From NCBI RefSeq assembly GCF_014651595.1, contig NZ_BMXE01000004.1, positions 496,001 to 560,000 of the forward strand: a stretch of 64,000 nt of DNA. Reading direction: 5' to 3'. The translations under genes were made by a program, and so were the position numbers. Positions 1 through 9,168 of this stretch are shown in pieces. Position 1 is the stretch's first letter. Each line of letters begins with the position of its first letter. Origin of the DNA: Pseudovibrio japonicus (GTDB lineage Bacteria; Pseudomonadota; Alphaproteobacteria; Rhizobiales; Stappiaceae). A model generated the notes under the pieces. It was not told the origin of the DNA. It was given only the letters and a program-made list of their open reading frames with translations, and did no database searches.

Positions 1-104
1 ATGGCCAAAATCATGAGGCAGATAAACAGCAACCACACACGAATTTGCCTGCGATTGGAAAGGTCTTGAGCAGAAAGATCTGGACTATAAAACGGAGTAG
101 ACAT
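1..104 (-). CDS. ctaA: Heme A synthase (COX15/CtaA type), N-terminal part, cut by window edge
   Basis: Reading the minus strand from an ATG at 104-102 gives 34 complete codons that run off the left edge: a short hydrophilic N-terminus, then SNRRQIRVW and the start of a hydrophobic helix (LLFICLMILAM). This matches the usual start of alphaproteobacterial COX15-type heme A synthases, where NRR.IR.WL precedes the first membrane helix. The enzyme would convert heme O to heme A in the inner membrane for cytochrome oxidase. Only the first helix is visible, so the call rests on the motif and on the neighbouring DUF2842 gene, which often accompanies it. A weak AGGTG lies just upstream of the ATG. Another polytopic membrane protein cannot be excluded. 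Confidence 0.65.
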   Translation of the reverse strand, partial: MSTPFYSPDLSAQDLSNRRQIRVWLLFICLMILA

Positions 105-392
105 GACACCTATCTGATGAACTGGTTTGCCCCTATATAGGTCAGATCCGCAGCTAAATCAGGAAAAATACGCTGATCCTAACAGCAGTCTAGACAAATT
201 ACCTAGATTTCTCGGAGGAACCTGTGCTCCCTAATTGCGCTTCTCTGTCATAGGCTTAGAGAGTTCCAAGTGGAGTCAGCCCCACATAAACCTAAGATTA
301 TCAGCAAGATCCTCTTGAAAAATATATGCATTTTGAACTATGCCTTGCGCACAAAACCAAGGCCTACATACTGGGCTTTCAAGGAGAACTAC

Positions 393-596
393 ATGGTTTC
401 GCCATTGCGCCGCTTCATTGGCATGATTTTTCTGGTCACGTTTGTTGTGATCTATGTTTTCGTCGCAATGGTGATCGGCGACCTGACAATGGCAGACCAG
501 CACTGGTCCATAAAGCTGATCTTTTTTGCGGTCGCTGGTCTGATCTGGGTCATCCCGGCCGGGCTGATCATCAGCTGGACCTATAAGAAGCGCTAG
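393..596 (+). CDS. DUF2842 family small membrane protein
   Basis: A 67-residue protein with two predicted membrane helices (about residues 8-30 and 38-60) separated by a short polar loop. It begins MVSPLRRFIGM, the typical start of DUF2842 proteins, which are alphaproteobacterial inner-membrane proteins of unknown function. The reading frame is open upstream to 270, but the ATG at 393 has AAGGAG at 381-386 with a 6-base spacer and gives a family-sized protein, so this start is preferred. The 288-base gap to the divergent ctaA probably holds both promoters; no clear element is visible in it. Confidence 0.75.
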   Translation: MVSPLRRFIGMIFLVTFVVIYVFVAMVIGDLTMADQHWSIKLIFFAVAGLIWVIPAGLIISWTYKKR

Positions 597-608
597 GGCT
601 CTTAACCC

Positions 609-1688
609 TCACGCCCTTTTAAAGAATGACCGGATGCGCCGAACGCAGTGGTAAGCCGCAAAGGCGGCGCCGGTCAGATACATATCAACCATTCTTTGGT
701 TCTGGTGCAGTCCGTTCAAAGAGACACGCGGCAGATAATAGCGCCGCTGCAGGTTGACTGCCGACAGCGTGCCTGGTTGCGTGGTAACCGCGGCGGCAAA
801 GCCCAGCTCCTCAGCAACAGCCTCACACCGCGCGTCAATCGCCTCGGCAAATCCATAAGGATAAGCCAGCACGCTAGGCGTTTGCCCCAACCGCTCGCTC
901 ATCTCCTCCACGCCCGTCTGAATGTGCTGGCGGATATCCTCAGCAGTCAAAAGACGGGCAAGCATGGGATGCGTATCCGTGTGTGCGCCAAAGCTGACCA
1001 GTGGGTCACGAGAAAGCTCCTGCAACTCCTCAAAGGACAATATGAGTTCTGGGCACAACCTACGCCAATCCAGCCCGTAACGATCCGCAGCCTCACAAAT
1101 CACCTCACGCTGCGCGCTCTCGGGAACTTTGCTCACCAAAATACAGCGCGCGCTATGAAACACCGCATGTTTTTGCTCCAGTGAGGCACACTCATAGTCA
1201 AAGCCCACATCTCCGTACCGCAAAGACAGTCTGTCATTTTCAGCAATGAGCATCTCCAGCATAATCCACCACAGCTCGGATTTGTGATTGCTGTAGTCGC
1301 TGGTGATGAAGATCGTGAACGGAACCCCCAACTCCTTTAGAACCGGATAAGCAATGTCCCGGTTATCCTTGTAGCCATCATCAAAAGTCAGAACCGCAAA
1401 CTTCGGCCCGGACTTATCCGGATCTTTCAGCCGCTCCAACGCAACGTCCAAAGATACAAACTCGTATCCTGCTCGCCGAACGTGAACCACAGTTTCACGC
1501 AGAAACTCCGGTGTAACCTCCAAAATCTTGTTGGGCTGGAACGCCCGTTCTGATCCAGGCAGAACACGGTGAAGTGTGAAAATGATGCCATCACCAGCCG
1601 TGATCCCCCTGCAAAGCCGTGCGGGGCCGCGACTATTCAAGAGATAGCTGGCATATCTGATAAATGAATGCTTAAAAGAGTTCCGCAA
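609..1688 (-). CDS. Polysaccharide deacetylase family protein (NodB-like)
   Basis: A 359-residue protein with a carbohydrate-esterase-4 core: a TFDDGY motif (about residues 102-107) supplies the catalytic and metal Asp, and GAHTDTHP (about 234-241) is the H-x3-H metal motif. The YPYG segment near 276 is the next conserved block. Such enzymes remove N- or O-acetyl groups from polysaccharides. No signal peptide is evident, so action on cytoplasmic or lipid-linked precursors is possible. It sits at the edge of an exopolysaccharide locus, on the strand opposite most of it. The start is a TTG at 1688 preceded by AGGGGA; no ATG lies near the conserved N-terminus. Confidence 0.85.
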   Translation of the reverse strand: MRNSFKHSFIRYASYLLNSRGPARLCRGITAGDGIIFTLHRVLPGSERAFQPNKILEVTPEFLRETVVHVRRAGYEFVSLDVALERLKDPDKSGPKFAVLTFDDGYKDNRDIAYPVLKELGVPFTIFITSDYSNHKSELWWIMLEMLIAENDRLSLRYGDVGFDYECASLEQKHAVFHSARCILVSKVPESAQREVICEAADRYGLDWRRLCPELILSFEELQELSRDPLVSFGAHTDTHPMLARLLTAEDIRQHIQTGVEEMSERLGQTPSVLAYPYGFAEAIDARCEAVAEELGFAAAVTTQPGTLSAVNLQRRYYLPRVSLNGLHQNQRMVDMYLTGAAFAAYHCVRRIRSFFKRA

Positions 1689-1842
1689 GGAGTTCCCCTA
1701 ACTCCAGACCGTAGTTACCTCACACCGTAAACTGCAATTATTTACGATTAATTTCTAATTGGATCATTCTCCGTAGTTTGATTTGAGTTTCATTAAGAGC
1801 TTGGAGCTAATAATTCCCCTATATCTTCTTAGGGCATTTTCA

Positions 1843-3060
1843 ATGGCGCTTTCTCAATCCATGGCAACAAGCGATTGCACGTCCCATGCTACACGCCAGG
1901 ACACTCTGGATTTGGACAGACTTTCCTTTCAGATTTACGTCAGCAACGATCTACTACACCTGCGCAGCGACTGGCTCAATCTGGAAGTCCAGGGCAACGG
2001 CAGCGCATACCACGCCTATGAATGGTGTAAGTGCTGGACAGACCATATCTCCGAGGAAGAAAAAGCAACCGCGCTGATCATCACCGGACGCATCGGCGGC
2101 AAACTGCACGTTCTCCTGCCTCTCGCGCTCCACAAAAGCCATTTGACGAACACTGTGAGATGGCTTGGGGAAGTGCTTTTTAACCAGAACACCGGCTACT
2201 GGTCAAAGGAGCTGCTGTCCGCGCCCCAGGCCCATGTACTCCGCCCGCGCATCATGCAGGCCCTCAAGGACTGGGGCGCAGACCTCATCCACCTTGGCAA
2301 CATGGCCTGCCGGATCGGATCCCATGACAATCCTCTTGTCCGCCTCAGTGATACAACAAGCACCAACGCAATCTATCCGTTTCCGCTGGCGGCGCCTGCA
2401 GAAGAGTTCATCAAAACCAAACGTTCAAAAGCTGCCCGCAAGAAACACCGCAGCAAACTCAGTAAACTACAGTCATTAGGTAAGCTCAGCTTCACCGCAG
2501 AACATACCATCGATGGTGCCACTGCGGCACTCGACGCCATGATCTGCCAACGAGAATGCAGACAGGCTGAAACAGGCATCCCGACCGCTTTTGCCGAGCC
2601 CAACCACCAACGCTTTGTACGCGAAGCCTTCACAAATCTCGCTAAGAACGACAGTCCGACAAAACCGGAGATCTACATCCTGAAGCTCGATGACAGGATC
2701 ATCAGCACGTGCCTCAGCCTAAGATCAGGAAAGCGCATCTACTGCTACTGCACCTCCATTATCAGCGGGGATTTGATGCGCTACAGTCCAGGCGAGTTAC
2801 TCATGCAACATGTTATTGAAGACATGTGCAAGCAAGGCATGGAAGTCTTTGACTTTGGATTGGGAGAAGAACGCTTCAAACTGGCATGGTCTGAACCGGA
2901 ATACCTGAAAGACTGGATTGAGCCTCTCACCCTGAGGGGTAAGCTCGCCGCCACTTTAGAAAACGCCAAACTCAGTTCAAAGCGCAAGCTCAGAAACAAC
3001 CAAAGCTTCTGGCAACTTTACCGGCGCACTCGAGGCTTCTTCGCCCGCATGCAGCGCTAG
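1843..3060 (+). CDS. GNAT-type acyltransferase, CelD/BcsL-like
   Basis: A 405-residue protein of the acetyltransferase-6 (FemAB/CelD-like) class often found in exopolysaccharide and cellulose loci. A basic stretch rich in KxxRSKxxRKKHRSKL (about residues 190-210) and a C-terminal FDFGLGEERFKLAW block (about 340-353) are typical of the family. It probably transfers an acyl group to a polysaccharide precursor in the cytoplasm; the substrate cannot be read from the sequence. The frame is open from a TTG at 1783, but the ATG at 1843 with AGGG 8 bases upstream is preferred. It converges on the Wzz/GumC gene. Confidence 0.75.
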   Translation: MALSQSMATSDCTSHATRQDTLDLDRLSFQIYVSNDLLHLRSDWLNLEVQGNGSAYHAYEWCKCWTDHISEEEKATALIITGRIGGKLHVLLPLALHKSHLTNTVRWLGEVLFNQNTGYWSKELLSAPQAHVLRPRIMQALKDWGADLIHLGNMACRIGSHDNPLVRLSDTTSTNAIYPFPLAAPAEEFIKTKRSKAARKKHRSKLSKLQSLGKLSFTAEHTIDGATAALDAMICQRECRQAETGIPTAFAEPNHQRFVREAFTNLAKNDSPTKPEIYILKLDDRIISTCLSLRSGKRIYCYCTSIISGDLMRYSPGELLMQHVIEDMCKQGMEVFDFGLGEERFKLAWSEPEYLKDWIEPLTLRGKLAATLENAKLSSKRKLRNNQSFWQLYRRTRGFFARMQR

Positions 3061-3092
3061 CTTTCCATAAACATAGCTTAACTCAGCAGCGG

Positions 3093-5432
3093 TTACGCTG
3101 CCATATCACGCTGAAGCCAAGCCGCAGCTTCATTGCTGACCACACGCTCCACCTCAACAGGCGCCTTGGTGTGCTTTTCAAGAATAGCCAGAGCTTTTTC
3201 CAGCTCAGGGCCAGCAGGCGACCCATCTGTCGCAATGATCACACGATCAGCCTCTGAGAGCATCTGCGCACAAATCAGGCTCGGCTCGATTAAACCAAGA
3301 TCGGCAACAATCACGTCATAGGTCAGGTCCAGGGCTTCCATAATCAGGTTATAGCGGCCACCATAAACCACCTCATCGCGAATAGGCATGACACCAGATT
3401 GTATCACGTGCGCACGAGAAACCGGGTCGCGGTGGATCACATTGGTAAAGGCAGCTTCACCCTCCAACAGTTCAGAAAAGCCCGGTTTGACTAAATCATC
3501 ACATTCTTCAGCATGCGGAGCATCACCGATCTCCTCAAGAGGTGTTTCATCCAACACCGACACAGCCCCCTCACCGCCTTCTGAGCGCACTTCAACAACC
3601 ACCGGCATTATACCGCGCGCGGCAATCTTGCGGGTGCAGCTCAGGGCAACACGGGAGGAAAGGCTCTCATCCTCAACGCTGAGCACAACAACGCGGCGAA
3701 CCTTCTCCAACTGGTTGGTGTTCTCGGCTTTGACTTCCTTAAAGGTGATCGGAGAAACCTCGACGAGCTCGTGCTCGTCTTCAAGCTCCTCGTCAAATTC
3801 TTCGTCTTGCGCCTCGTCATCAGAAGCACATTCCTCGGAGTAATCAGTCAGGCTATCATGCTGCTCATCTTCCTCAGCAACCGCTTCTTCCTCCTCTTCT
3901 TCAAAAGAAGGTTTCAGCTCAATTGGTGGCGCTGCAACTGTATGGCTCCGAGCTGCAGCATCCACAACACTATTGAGCGCATTGGAGGTCGCGGTACCGG
4001 TTGCTTCTTTCGGGTTGGCGGCAGGCGCAGCAGGCGTTGAAAAGCTTTCACGGCGCAGAACTTCACCAGCAACGAGAGCCCGCACAATCACCCATAAGCA
4101 TCCAAGGAAAAACGCTGCAAAGCCAGTAATGGCCGCAAGCGCCGACGGTTTGCGCCCGGAAGGTTCACTTGGAACAGAGGCACGGGAGATCACACGAGAA
4201 TCAGCGTTTAAAACGCCCACACCTTGCAAAACTTCCGCTTCACGCAGGCTGACGAGCAATTGGCTCAGCTGCTCTTCTTTAGAACGCGCTTCCCGCTCCA
4301 ACTCCTGCAGGCGAACCTGATCTGCACCGGAACGAGCTGCTTCTTTCTTCAGCTCATTTACTTGGGCATTCAGCGTTACATAACGGTCCTGAGCAATCTT
4401 AGCGTCATTCTCAAGACCAATAACAATCTTCTCCGCTTCCGCACGGATCTGGCGATCAAAGACAGTCCGCTGCGAACGCAAGGATTTGATCTGCGGATGA
4501 TTGGGTAGCAACGTCGTTGACAGTTCAGCAATGCGGTTCTCCAAAGCCAACTGACGCTCACGCAAGCGCTGGATCAAAGAGGAGTTCAGAACCTGCGTTG
4601 CAGTGTCCAGTGCTCCGCCATCTTCGAGCAAAGACCGGATTTGTCTGGCCTGCGCTTCGGCCTGCGACTTTGCCACAATGGCTGAGGAAACCTGCGAGCT
4701 CAGCTCAGCAAGTTGCTGCTGATTAAGCGTTCGGTTTTCAGACCCAAGCAGCAGGTCAGCACCTGCACGAAATTCAGCTGCCTTTCTCTGAGCTGCCTCC
4801 ACTTCGTTCTCAAGGCGCGCGACTTGCGGAGCAAGTGCATCAGCCGTATTGCTGGTTACTGCGCGCTTCGCATTGTCTTGCAACATGCGGTATTCATTAA
4901 CAACAGTGTTGGCAATGCGAGCAGCAAGTTCCGGATCTTTGCTCTTAAAGCGTACCGCAATAACGCGGGACCCATCCACCTGATAGACATCCAGATTGCG
5001 GGTAAACTTGTTCAGAAGTCGCTCCGCTTCACTTACCTGATTGAACGTTGGCTCAAAACCAGCACGCGTCAGAAGCTGGTCAACAAGGCCCGGCTCGCTC
5101 TTGGCTGCAAAAACACGATTGTTTTCGAGGTCCAACTTCTGCACCGCATGGCGCGCAAGATCGCGCGATTGAAACAATTGCACCTGACTGGCAATACCTT
5201 CCTTGTCCAGCAACGAGCGCTCTTGCTCGCTATTCCGGATCTGGCCGGGCAGCACAATCTTGGCAGTATCAATGAGGATCTTGGATTCGCTGGTGTATCG
5301 GGCAGATTGTTTGCTGGCCAGATAGAAAGTGCCAAAGGCGATCAGCGCAGCAAATGGGATCACCCACAACAGCCCCTTCAGCACCTTTTTGAACAGCACG
5401 CCCATATCAAGAAAAACATCTTCTTGCGGCAC
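3093..5432 (-). CDS. Exopolysaccharide chain-length/transport protein (Wzz/GumC type) with degenerate tyrosine-kinase domain
   Basis: A 779-residue protein. A Wzz domain begins with a first helix at about 20-40. A long Ala/Glu/Arg-rich coiled coil covers about 200-400. The proline-containing PSEPSGRKPSAL stretch and second helix follow at 420-453. Next is a very acidic linker (about 509-561, mostly Glu/Asp). The C-terminal part (577-779) aligns by pattern with bacterial tyrosine kinases: VVVLSVEDESLSSR where Walker A should be, and VIVADLG at about 707 as Walker B. There is no GK[ST], so ATP binding is probably lost. It likely controls polymer length at the inner membrane and pairs with the divergent Wza-type protein. 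The start is a GTG at 5432 after GAGGG. Confidence 0.85.
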   Translation of the reverse strand: MPQEDVFLDMGVLFKKVLKGLLWVIPFAALIAFGTFYLASKQSARYTSESKILIDTAKIVLPGQIRNSEQERSLLDKEGIASQVQLFQSRDLARHAVQKLDLENNRVFAAKSEPGLVDQLLTRAGFEPTFNQVSEAERLLNKFTRNLDVYQVDGSRVIAVRFKSKDPELAARIANTVVNEYRMLQDNAKRAVTSNTADALAPQVARLENEVEAAQRKAAEFRAGADLLLGSENRTLNQQQLAELSSQVSSAIVAKSQAEAQARQIRSLLEDGGALDTATQVLNSSLIQRLRERQLALENRIAELSTTLLPNHPQIKSLRSQRTVFDRQIRAEAEKIVIGLENDAKIAQDRYVTLNAQVNELKKEAARSGADQVRLQELEREARSKEEQLSQLLVSLREAEVLQGVGVLNADSRVISRASVPSEPSGRKPSALAAITGFAAFFLGCLWVIVRALVAGEVLRRESFSTPAAPAANPKEATGTATSNALNSVVDAAARSHTVAAPPIELKPSFEEEEEEAVAEEDEQHDSLTDYSEECASDDEAQDEEFDEELEDEHELVEVSPITFKEVKAENTNQLEKVRRVVVLSVEDESLSSRVALSCTRKIAARGIMPVVVEVRSEGGEGAVSVLDETPLEEIGDAPHAEECDDLVKPGFSELLEGEAAFTNVIHRDPVSRAHVIQSGVMPIRDEVVYGGRYNLIMEALDLTYDVIVADLGLIEPSLICAQMLSEADRVIIATDGSPAGPELEKALAILEKHTKAPVEVERVVSNEAAAWLQRDMAA

Positions 5433-5584
5433 AGCCCTCTACCCCACTCAATACAAAGCCCGAAACCTTTTCTGCTCACAAGAATGCATAGACAGGGTAA
5501 CCAAGTTATTAAGCACCTCAATCAAATGCTGGAAAGAAATAACAAAGCAGCAAAGACAACAACAAAAATTAATTAGACAATAAT

Positions 5585-5590
5585 TATAAT
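5585..5590 (+). promoter_or_regulatory. Possible -10 element ahead of the export lipoprotein gene
   Basis: A consensus TATAAT lies 62 bases upstream of the ATG at 5653, in the AT-rich gap between the divergent GumC-like and Wza-like genes. No good -35 hexamer is seen at the right spacing, so this is only a candidate. Confidence 0.3.
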
Positions 5591-5652
5591 ATTTAGACTC
5601 TATTAACCTACTGATCCGAAATATACACCCAGTGAATTTAAAGGATTTTGTA

Positions 5653-6210
5653 ATGCGCCCGCGTCTACTAGCCGTGATTGCTGGTTTAACTCTATTAGCA
5701 AGTTGTTCCTCCTATAAGAAGCCGGGCCCTGCCTTTCATGAGGAACTGATCCAACCCTACACGCTAGCAGCCAGCGACGAAGTTCGGATTATCGTGTTTG
5801 GTCAGGCCAATCTGTCCAACACTTATAAGATTGATCAGGGCGGCATTCTCGCCTTTCCACTCATCGGCCAGATCAACGCATCTGGCAAAACACCGAAGCA
5901 ACTAGCTAGCCTGATCCGCACTCGCCTGAAGAGCGATTTTGTCCGCGACCCCGATGTCTCCGTTGAAGTCGCAACCTATCGCCCAATCTTCGTGATGGGT
6001 GAAGTCAATAATGCAGGCCAGTACGCCTACTTGCCGGGCATGACCGTCCAAAACGCCATTGCAACTGCCGGTGGTTTTTCAGCAAGAGCCCACCACCAGA
6101 ACATTGATCTGACTCGCCAACTCGGCAGCGAAGTCGCAAGTGGCCGCGCAACAATCACAGCTCCTGTTCGCCCCGGCGACACACTCTACGTGCACGAAAG
6201 ACTCTTTTAA
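5653..6210 (+). CDS. Polysaccharide biosynthesis/export lipoprotein (Wza-like, short form)
   Basis: A 185-residue protein with a lipoprotein signal peptide ending in a lipobox (LLASC, Cys at about residue 19). It has a Poly_export domain (about 35-115, with DEVRIIVFGQ and GGILAFPLIG) and one SLBB domain (FVMGEVNNAGQY, about 112-170). It probably forms the periplasmic/outer-membrane part of the exopolysaccharide channel and works with the divergent Wzz/GumC protein. It has only one SLBB domain and is shorter than E. coli Wza, as in many Rhizobiales. The frame opens at a GTG at 5632, but the ATG at 5653 has AAGGA 7 bases upstream and starts the signal peptide correctly. Confidence 0.88.
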   Translation: MRPRLLAVIAGLTLLASCSSYKKPGPAFHEELIQPYTLAASDEVRIIVFGQANLSNTYKIDQGGILAFPLIGQINASGKTPKQLASLIRTRLKSDFVRDPDVSVEVATYRPIFVMGEVNNAGQYAYLPGMTVQNAIATAGGFSARAHHQNIDLTRQLGSEVASGRATITAPVRPGDTLYVHERLF

Positions 6211-6267
6211 ATTAATAGCATGCACCATGCACGCCTTCGCGATTTTTTAGGTCAAGTACCAAAATTA

Positions 6268-6283
6268 AGGGTAAATTAACCCT
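6268..6283 (+). repeat. Short inverted repeat between export and glycosyltransferase genes
   Basis: AGGGT and ACCCT flank a 6-base AT loop, in the 178-base gap between the Wza-like and GT4 genes. A second small hairpin (GCATG-CAC-CATGC) lies just after the upstream stop codon. Neither is followed by a convincing T-run, so a regulatory site or weak terminator are both possible. Confidence 0.3.
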
Positions 6284-6388
6284 GTCAATTAACAGCTCAA
6301 ACAGTATTTTAAGCTTACAACTTATTAGCGCGGCCCTCTGTGCTGGGGAGCATCAGACAAAGCTGGCGCGGTGGGGAGTGAGCTGGAA

Positions 6389-7597
6389 ATGTCCACGGAC
6401 AAGCTGAAAATAGTGCATTTCATACGCGCGCCTTTAGGCGGTGCGTTTCGCCATCTCATGGATCTTGTCGAAGAACAGATCAAGATAGGACACGAGCTCG
6501 GCATCATCTGCGCCTCCAACCATATCCCGCCGTCTTCAAGGGATCAGCTGGAAGCCATAAGGCCAAGACTCGCCCTCGGGTTAACCTCGGTCCCAATGGC
6601 CCGCTCCCTCTCCCCTAAAGACCTTCCCAACTTCCATAAGCTCTTTAAACACCTCTCCTTGCAAAAACCAGATGTCCTGCACGGGCACGGAGCAAAAGGC
6701 GGTGTCTTTGCCCGCACCATCGGATCAGCACTAAAGCTGCGTGGCATCGAGGCCCAGCGTGTTTACAGCCCACACGGCGGCAGCCTGCACTACGATTCTT
6801 CAACCAGTGCAGGCAAGGTTTACATCAGACTGGAAAAGCTCTTAAGACCGCTCACAGACGCCCTTGTCTTTACCAGCGCCTTCGAAAAAGCAGCCTACCA
6901 GCAAAAAATCGGACTAAATGCCACTTCTCTCCGCTACAAGATCGTCCACAACGGCCTAAAGCCAGACGAGTTCAAATATAGCGTGCCACCCGACGACGCT
7001 GCCGACCTTTTGTTCATTGGCGAACTGCGTCATCTGAAAGGCGTCGACCTGCTCATCAACGCTTTGCACGACCTGAACAAAACCTCAAAACTAACGCTCG
7101 CCATCGTTGGAGACGGACCAGACCGTTCAAAGTTCGAGCAGATGGTGCGTGAGAAGAACCTACAAGCCACTGTCACGTTCCATGGGTTTCTACCGCTCAA
7201 TCAGGCCCTGCAACTTGGTAAAACAGCAGTCATTCCTTCACGCGCAGAAGCGTTACCGTACATCGTACTCGAGCTTCTTGCTGCGCAAAAACCGTTGATC
7301 ACAACACATGTAGGCGGCATCCCGGAGATTTATGCTGGTTACGAAAAGACCCTTGTCCAGCCTGATGATCAACAAGCCCTGACAAAAGCAATCGCTCACG
7401 CTCTTTCCCACCCTGCAGAGCAGACCCAGTTAAGCCAGCAGTTGCAAAACCACCTCAGAACAAAATTCGTTCTGCCGCAAATGGCGCAAAGCATCACCCA
7501 ATTTTATCACCCTATTCAAAGCGCAAAGGATGAACTGGCCCACGCCTCATGGCGATCTGGACAGTCAAACCTAAGCGCTCAAAACAGACATACCTAG
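6389..7597 (+). CDS. Glycosyltransferase family 4 protein
   Basis: A 402-residue GT-B glycosyltransferase. The N-terminal domain has the family-4 pattern (KIVHFIRAPLGGAFRHL). The C-terminal nucleotide-sugar domain carries LLFIGELRHLKGVDLLI, LAIVGDGPDR and the PSRAEALPYIVLELLAA block, with the E-x7-E motif that binds the donor. It would add a sugar to the lipid-linked exopolysaccharide repeat at the cytoplasmic face of the membrane. The donor and linkage cannot be read from sequence. The frame opens at a GTG at 6371; the ATG at 6389 with GGAG upstream is the likelier start. It is followed closely by the priming transferase. Confidence 0.88.
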   Translation: MSTDKLKIVHFIRAPLGGAFRHLMDLVEEQIKIGHELGIICASNHIPPSSRDQLEAIRPRLALGLTSVPMARSLSPKDLPNFHKLFKHLSLQKPDVLHGHGAKGGVFARTIGSALKLRGIEAQRVYSPHGGSLHYDSSTSAGKVYIRLEKLLRPLTDALVFTSAFEKAAYQQKIGLNATSLRYKIVHNGLKPDEFKYSVPPDDAADLLFIGELRHLKGVDLLINALHDLNKTSKLTLAIVGDGPDRSKFEQMVREKNLQATVTFHGFLPLNQALQLGKTAVIPSRAEALPYIVLELLAAQKPLITTHVGGIPEIYAGYEKTLVQPDDQQALTKAIAHALSHPAEQTQLSQQLQNHLRTKFVLPQMAQSITQFYHPIQSAKDELAHASWRSGQSNLSAQNRHT

Positions 7598-7608
7598 GCA
7601 CCCGGCAC

Positions 7609-9168
7609 ATGGTCAAACACCGCTTCGAGTTAATTGATAGTAGCCTAGCACCCGATGATCTTTCTGGATCAGATCGCCATAAGCCGGACACGCCACAAAA
7701 CGAAACAGGAACGGATAGTAACCTCTCCAAAGATGCTTTGGAGATCGCAGCAACCCTGCGTACGAACACAATCTCCAAGACGGTTCTTGATGGCTTCCTG
7801 CGTAGCGCGGATGCCGGCATTATTCTCCTGACCGGGATCATTACCTCGCTATATGGCGCCTCAATCAACGTTCCTCCACTCTGGCAGGTCGTTGCTCTGC
7901 TCGAAGCAGCTATGGTTGGTGTCATGTTGTTTCAGACGGCTGATCTCTATCAGGCAAGCACTCTGCAAAAAGGCTTTTCCCAGCTCATGCGCCTTGTCAG
8001 CGCCTGGGCACTTGTCTTCGCCGCACTGATCACTTCCCTGTTGCTCATCCTGCCATCCGCAGAGATCCCACAGGCTTTCCTGATAAGCTGGTTTGTCAGC
8101 GGCGCAGTTGCGCTCTCACTCTTCAGAATGATCATGCGCAGCCTCATTGTGCGCTGGACGCGGGCAGGCCGTTTGAACCGGCGAGCCGTCCTTGTGGGCG
8201 GCGGTCAGGCAGCAGCAGACCTGATTGCCGAACTAGAGCGCCAACCCTACAATCCCATTGAAATCTGCGGCATCTTTGATGACCGTGACAACGACCGCTC
8301 TCCGCCCAGCGTCTCAGGTTATCAGAAACTGGGCAACATCTCGGACCTGGTCGAGTTCGCCCGCATCGCACAAATTGACATGCTGCTGGTGACGATCCCG
8401 ATCCGCGCTGAAAAACGCATTATTCAGCTGCTGGAGAAACTCTGGATCTTGCCGGTCGATATTCGCCTGTCCGCCCATACAGACAAACTCCGTTTCCGCC
8501 AAAGAGCCTCCTCCTTCGTCGGTTCTGTGCCCTTCGTTGATGTAATGGAAAAACCGATCACGGACTGGGACACCATCACTAAACGCGCGTTTGACTTATT
8601 CTTTGCAAGCTTGTCACTAATCATCCTGTCGCCAATCATGCTTTTCACCGCCTTGCTGATCAAGCTGGACAGCCCTGGACCAGTCATCTTCCGTCAGAAG
8701 CGCTACGGCTTTAACAACGAGCTGATCGACGTTTTCAAGTTCCGCTCCATGTACCACGACATGGCAGACACCAACGCTTCCAAGCTGGTCACCAAAGGCG
8801 ATCCCCGTGTCACTCGGATTGGCCGTATCATCCGCAAAACTTCTCTGGATGAACTGCCTCAATTATTGAACGTGCTCATGGGACAGCTCTCCCTCGTTGG
8901 ACCCCGTCCCCACGCGCTTTCAGCAAAGGCAGAGGACCGCCTTTACGAGAACGTGGTGGACGGCTACTTCGCGCGCCACAAGGTCAAACCGGGCATCACA
9001 GGCTGGGCCCAGATCAAAGGTTGGCGCGGTGAAACCGACACGGAAGACAAGATCCAAAAGCGTGTCGAATGCGACATCTACTATATTGAGAACTGGTCGG
9101 TTTTCTTTGATCTCTACATCCTGATCAAAACGCCGTTCTGCCTTCTGGAAACGGAAAACGCCTATTGA
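7609..9168 (+). CDS. Undecaprenyl-phosphate sugar phosphotransferase (WcaJ/ExoY-like)
   Basis: A 519-residue polyprenyl-phosphate hexose-1-phosphate transferase. Several N-terminal membrane helices are followed by a CoA-binding-like Rossmann segment (AVLVGGGQAAADLI). The C-terminal bacterial sugar transferase domain contains KRAFDLFFASLSLI, DSPGPVIFRQKRYG, KFRSMYHD, TSLDELPQLLNVL and SLVGPRPHA. This enzyme usually loads the first sugar phosphate, often glucose-1-phosphate, onto undecaprenyl phosphate to start each repeat unit. The ATG at 7609 avoids overlap with the upstream GT4 gene; an ATG at 7549 in the same frame would overlap by 49 bases. The next gene overlaps its stop codon, so they are probably co-translated. 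Confidence 0.92.
   Translation: MVKHRFELIDSSLAPDDLSGSDRHKPDTPQNETGTDSNLSKDALEIAATLRTNTISKTVLDGFLRSADAGIILLTGIITSLYGASINVPPLWQVVALLEAAMVGVMLFQTADLYQASTLQKGFSQLMRLVSAWALVFAALITSLLLILPSAEIPQAFLISWFVSGAVALSLFRMIMRSLIVRWTRAGRLNRRAVLVGGGQAAADLIAELERQPYNPIEICGIFDDRDNDRSPPSVSGYQKLGNISDLVEFARIAQIDMLLVTIPIRAEKRIIQLLEKLWILPVDIRLSAHTDKLRFRQRASSFVGSVPFVDVMEKPITDWDTITKRAFDLFFASLSLIILSPIMLFTALLIKLDSPGPVIFRQKRYGFNNELIDVFKFRSMYHDMADTNASKLVTKGDPRVTRIGRIIRKTSLDELPQLLNVLMGQLSLVGPRPHALSAKAEDRLYENVVDGYFARHKVKPGITGWAQIKGWRGETDTEDKIQKRVECDIYYIENWSVFFDLYILIKTPFCLLETENAY

Noticed and set aside
4713-5576. 287-codon open frame on the plus strand
   Set aside because: It is antisense to the Wzz/GumC gene, which has clear domains on the other strand; the translated product has no recognisable motif.
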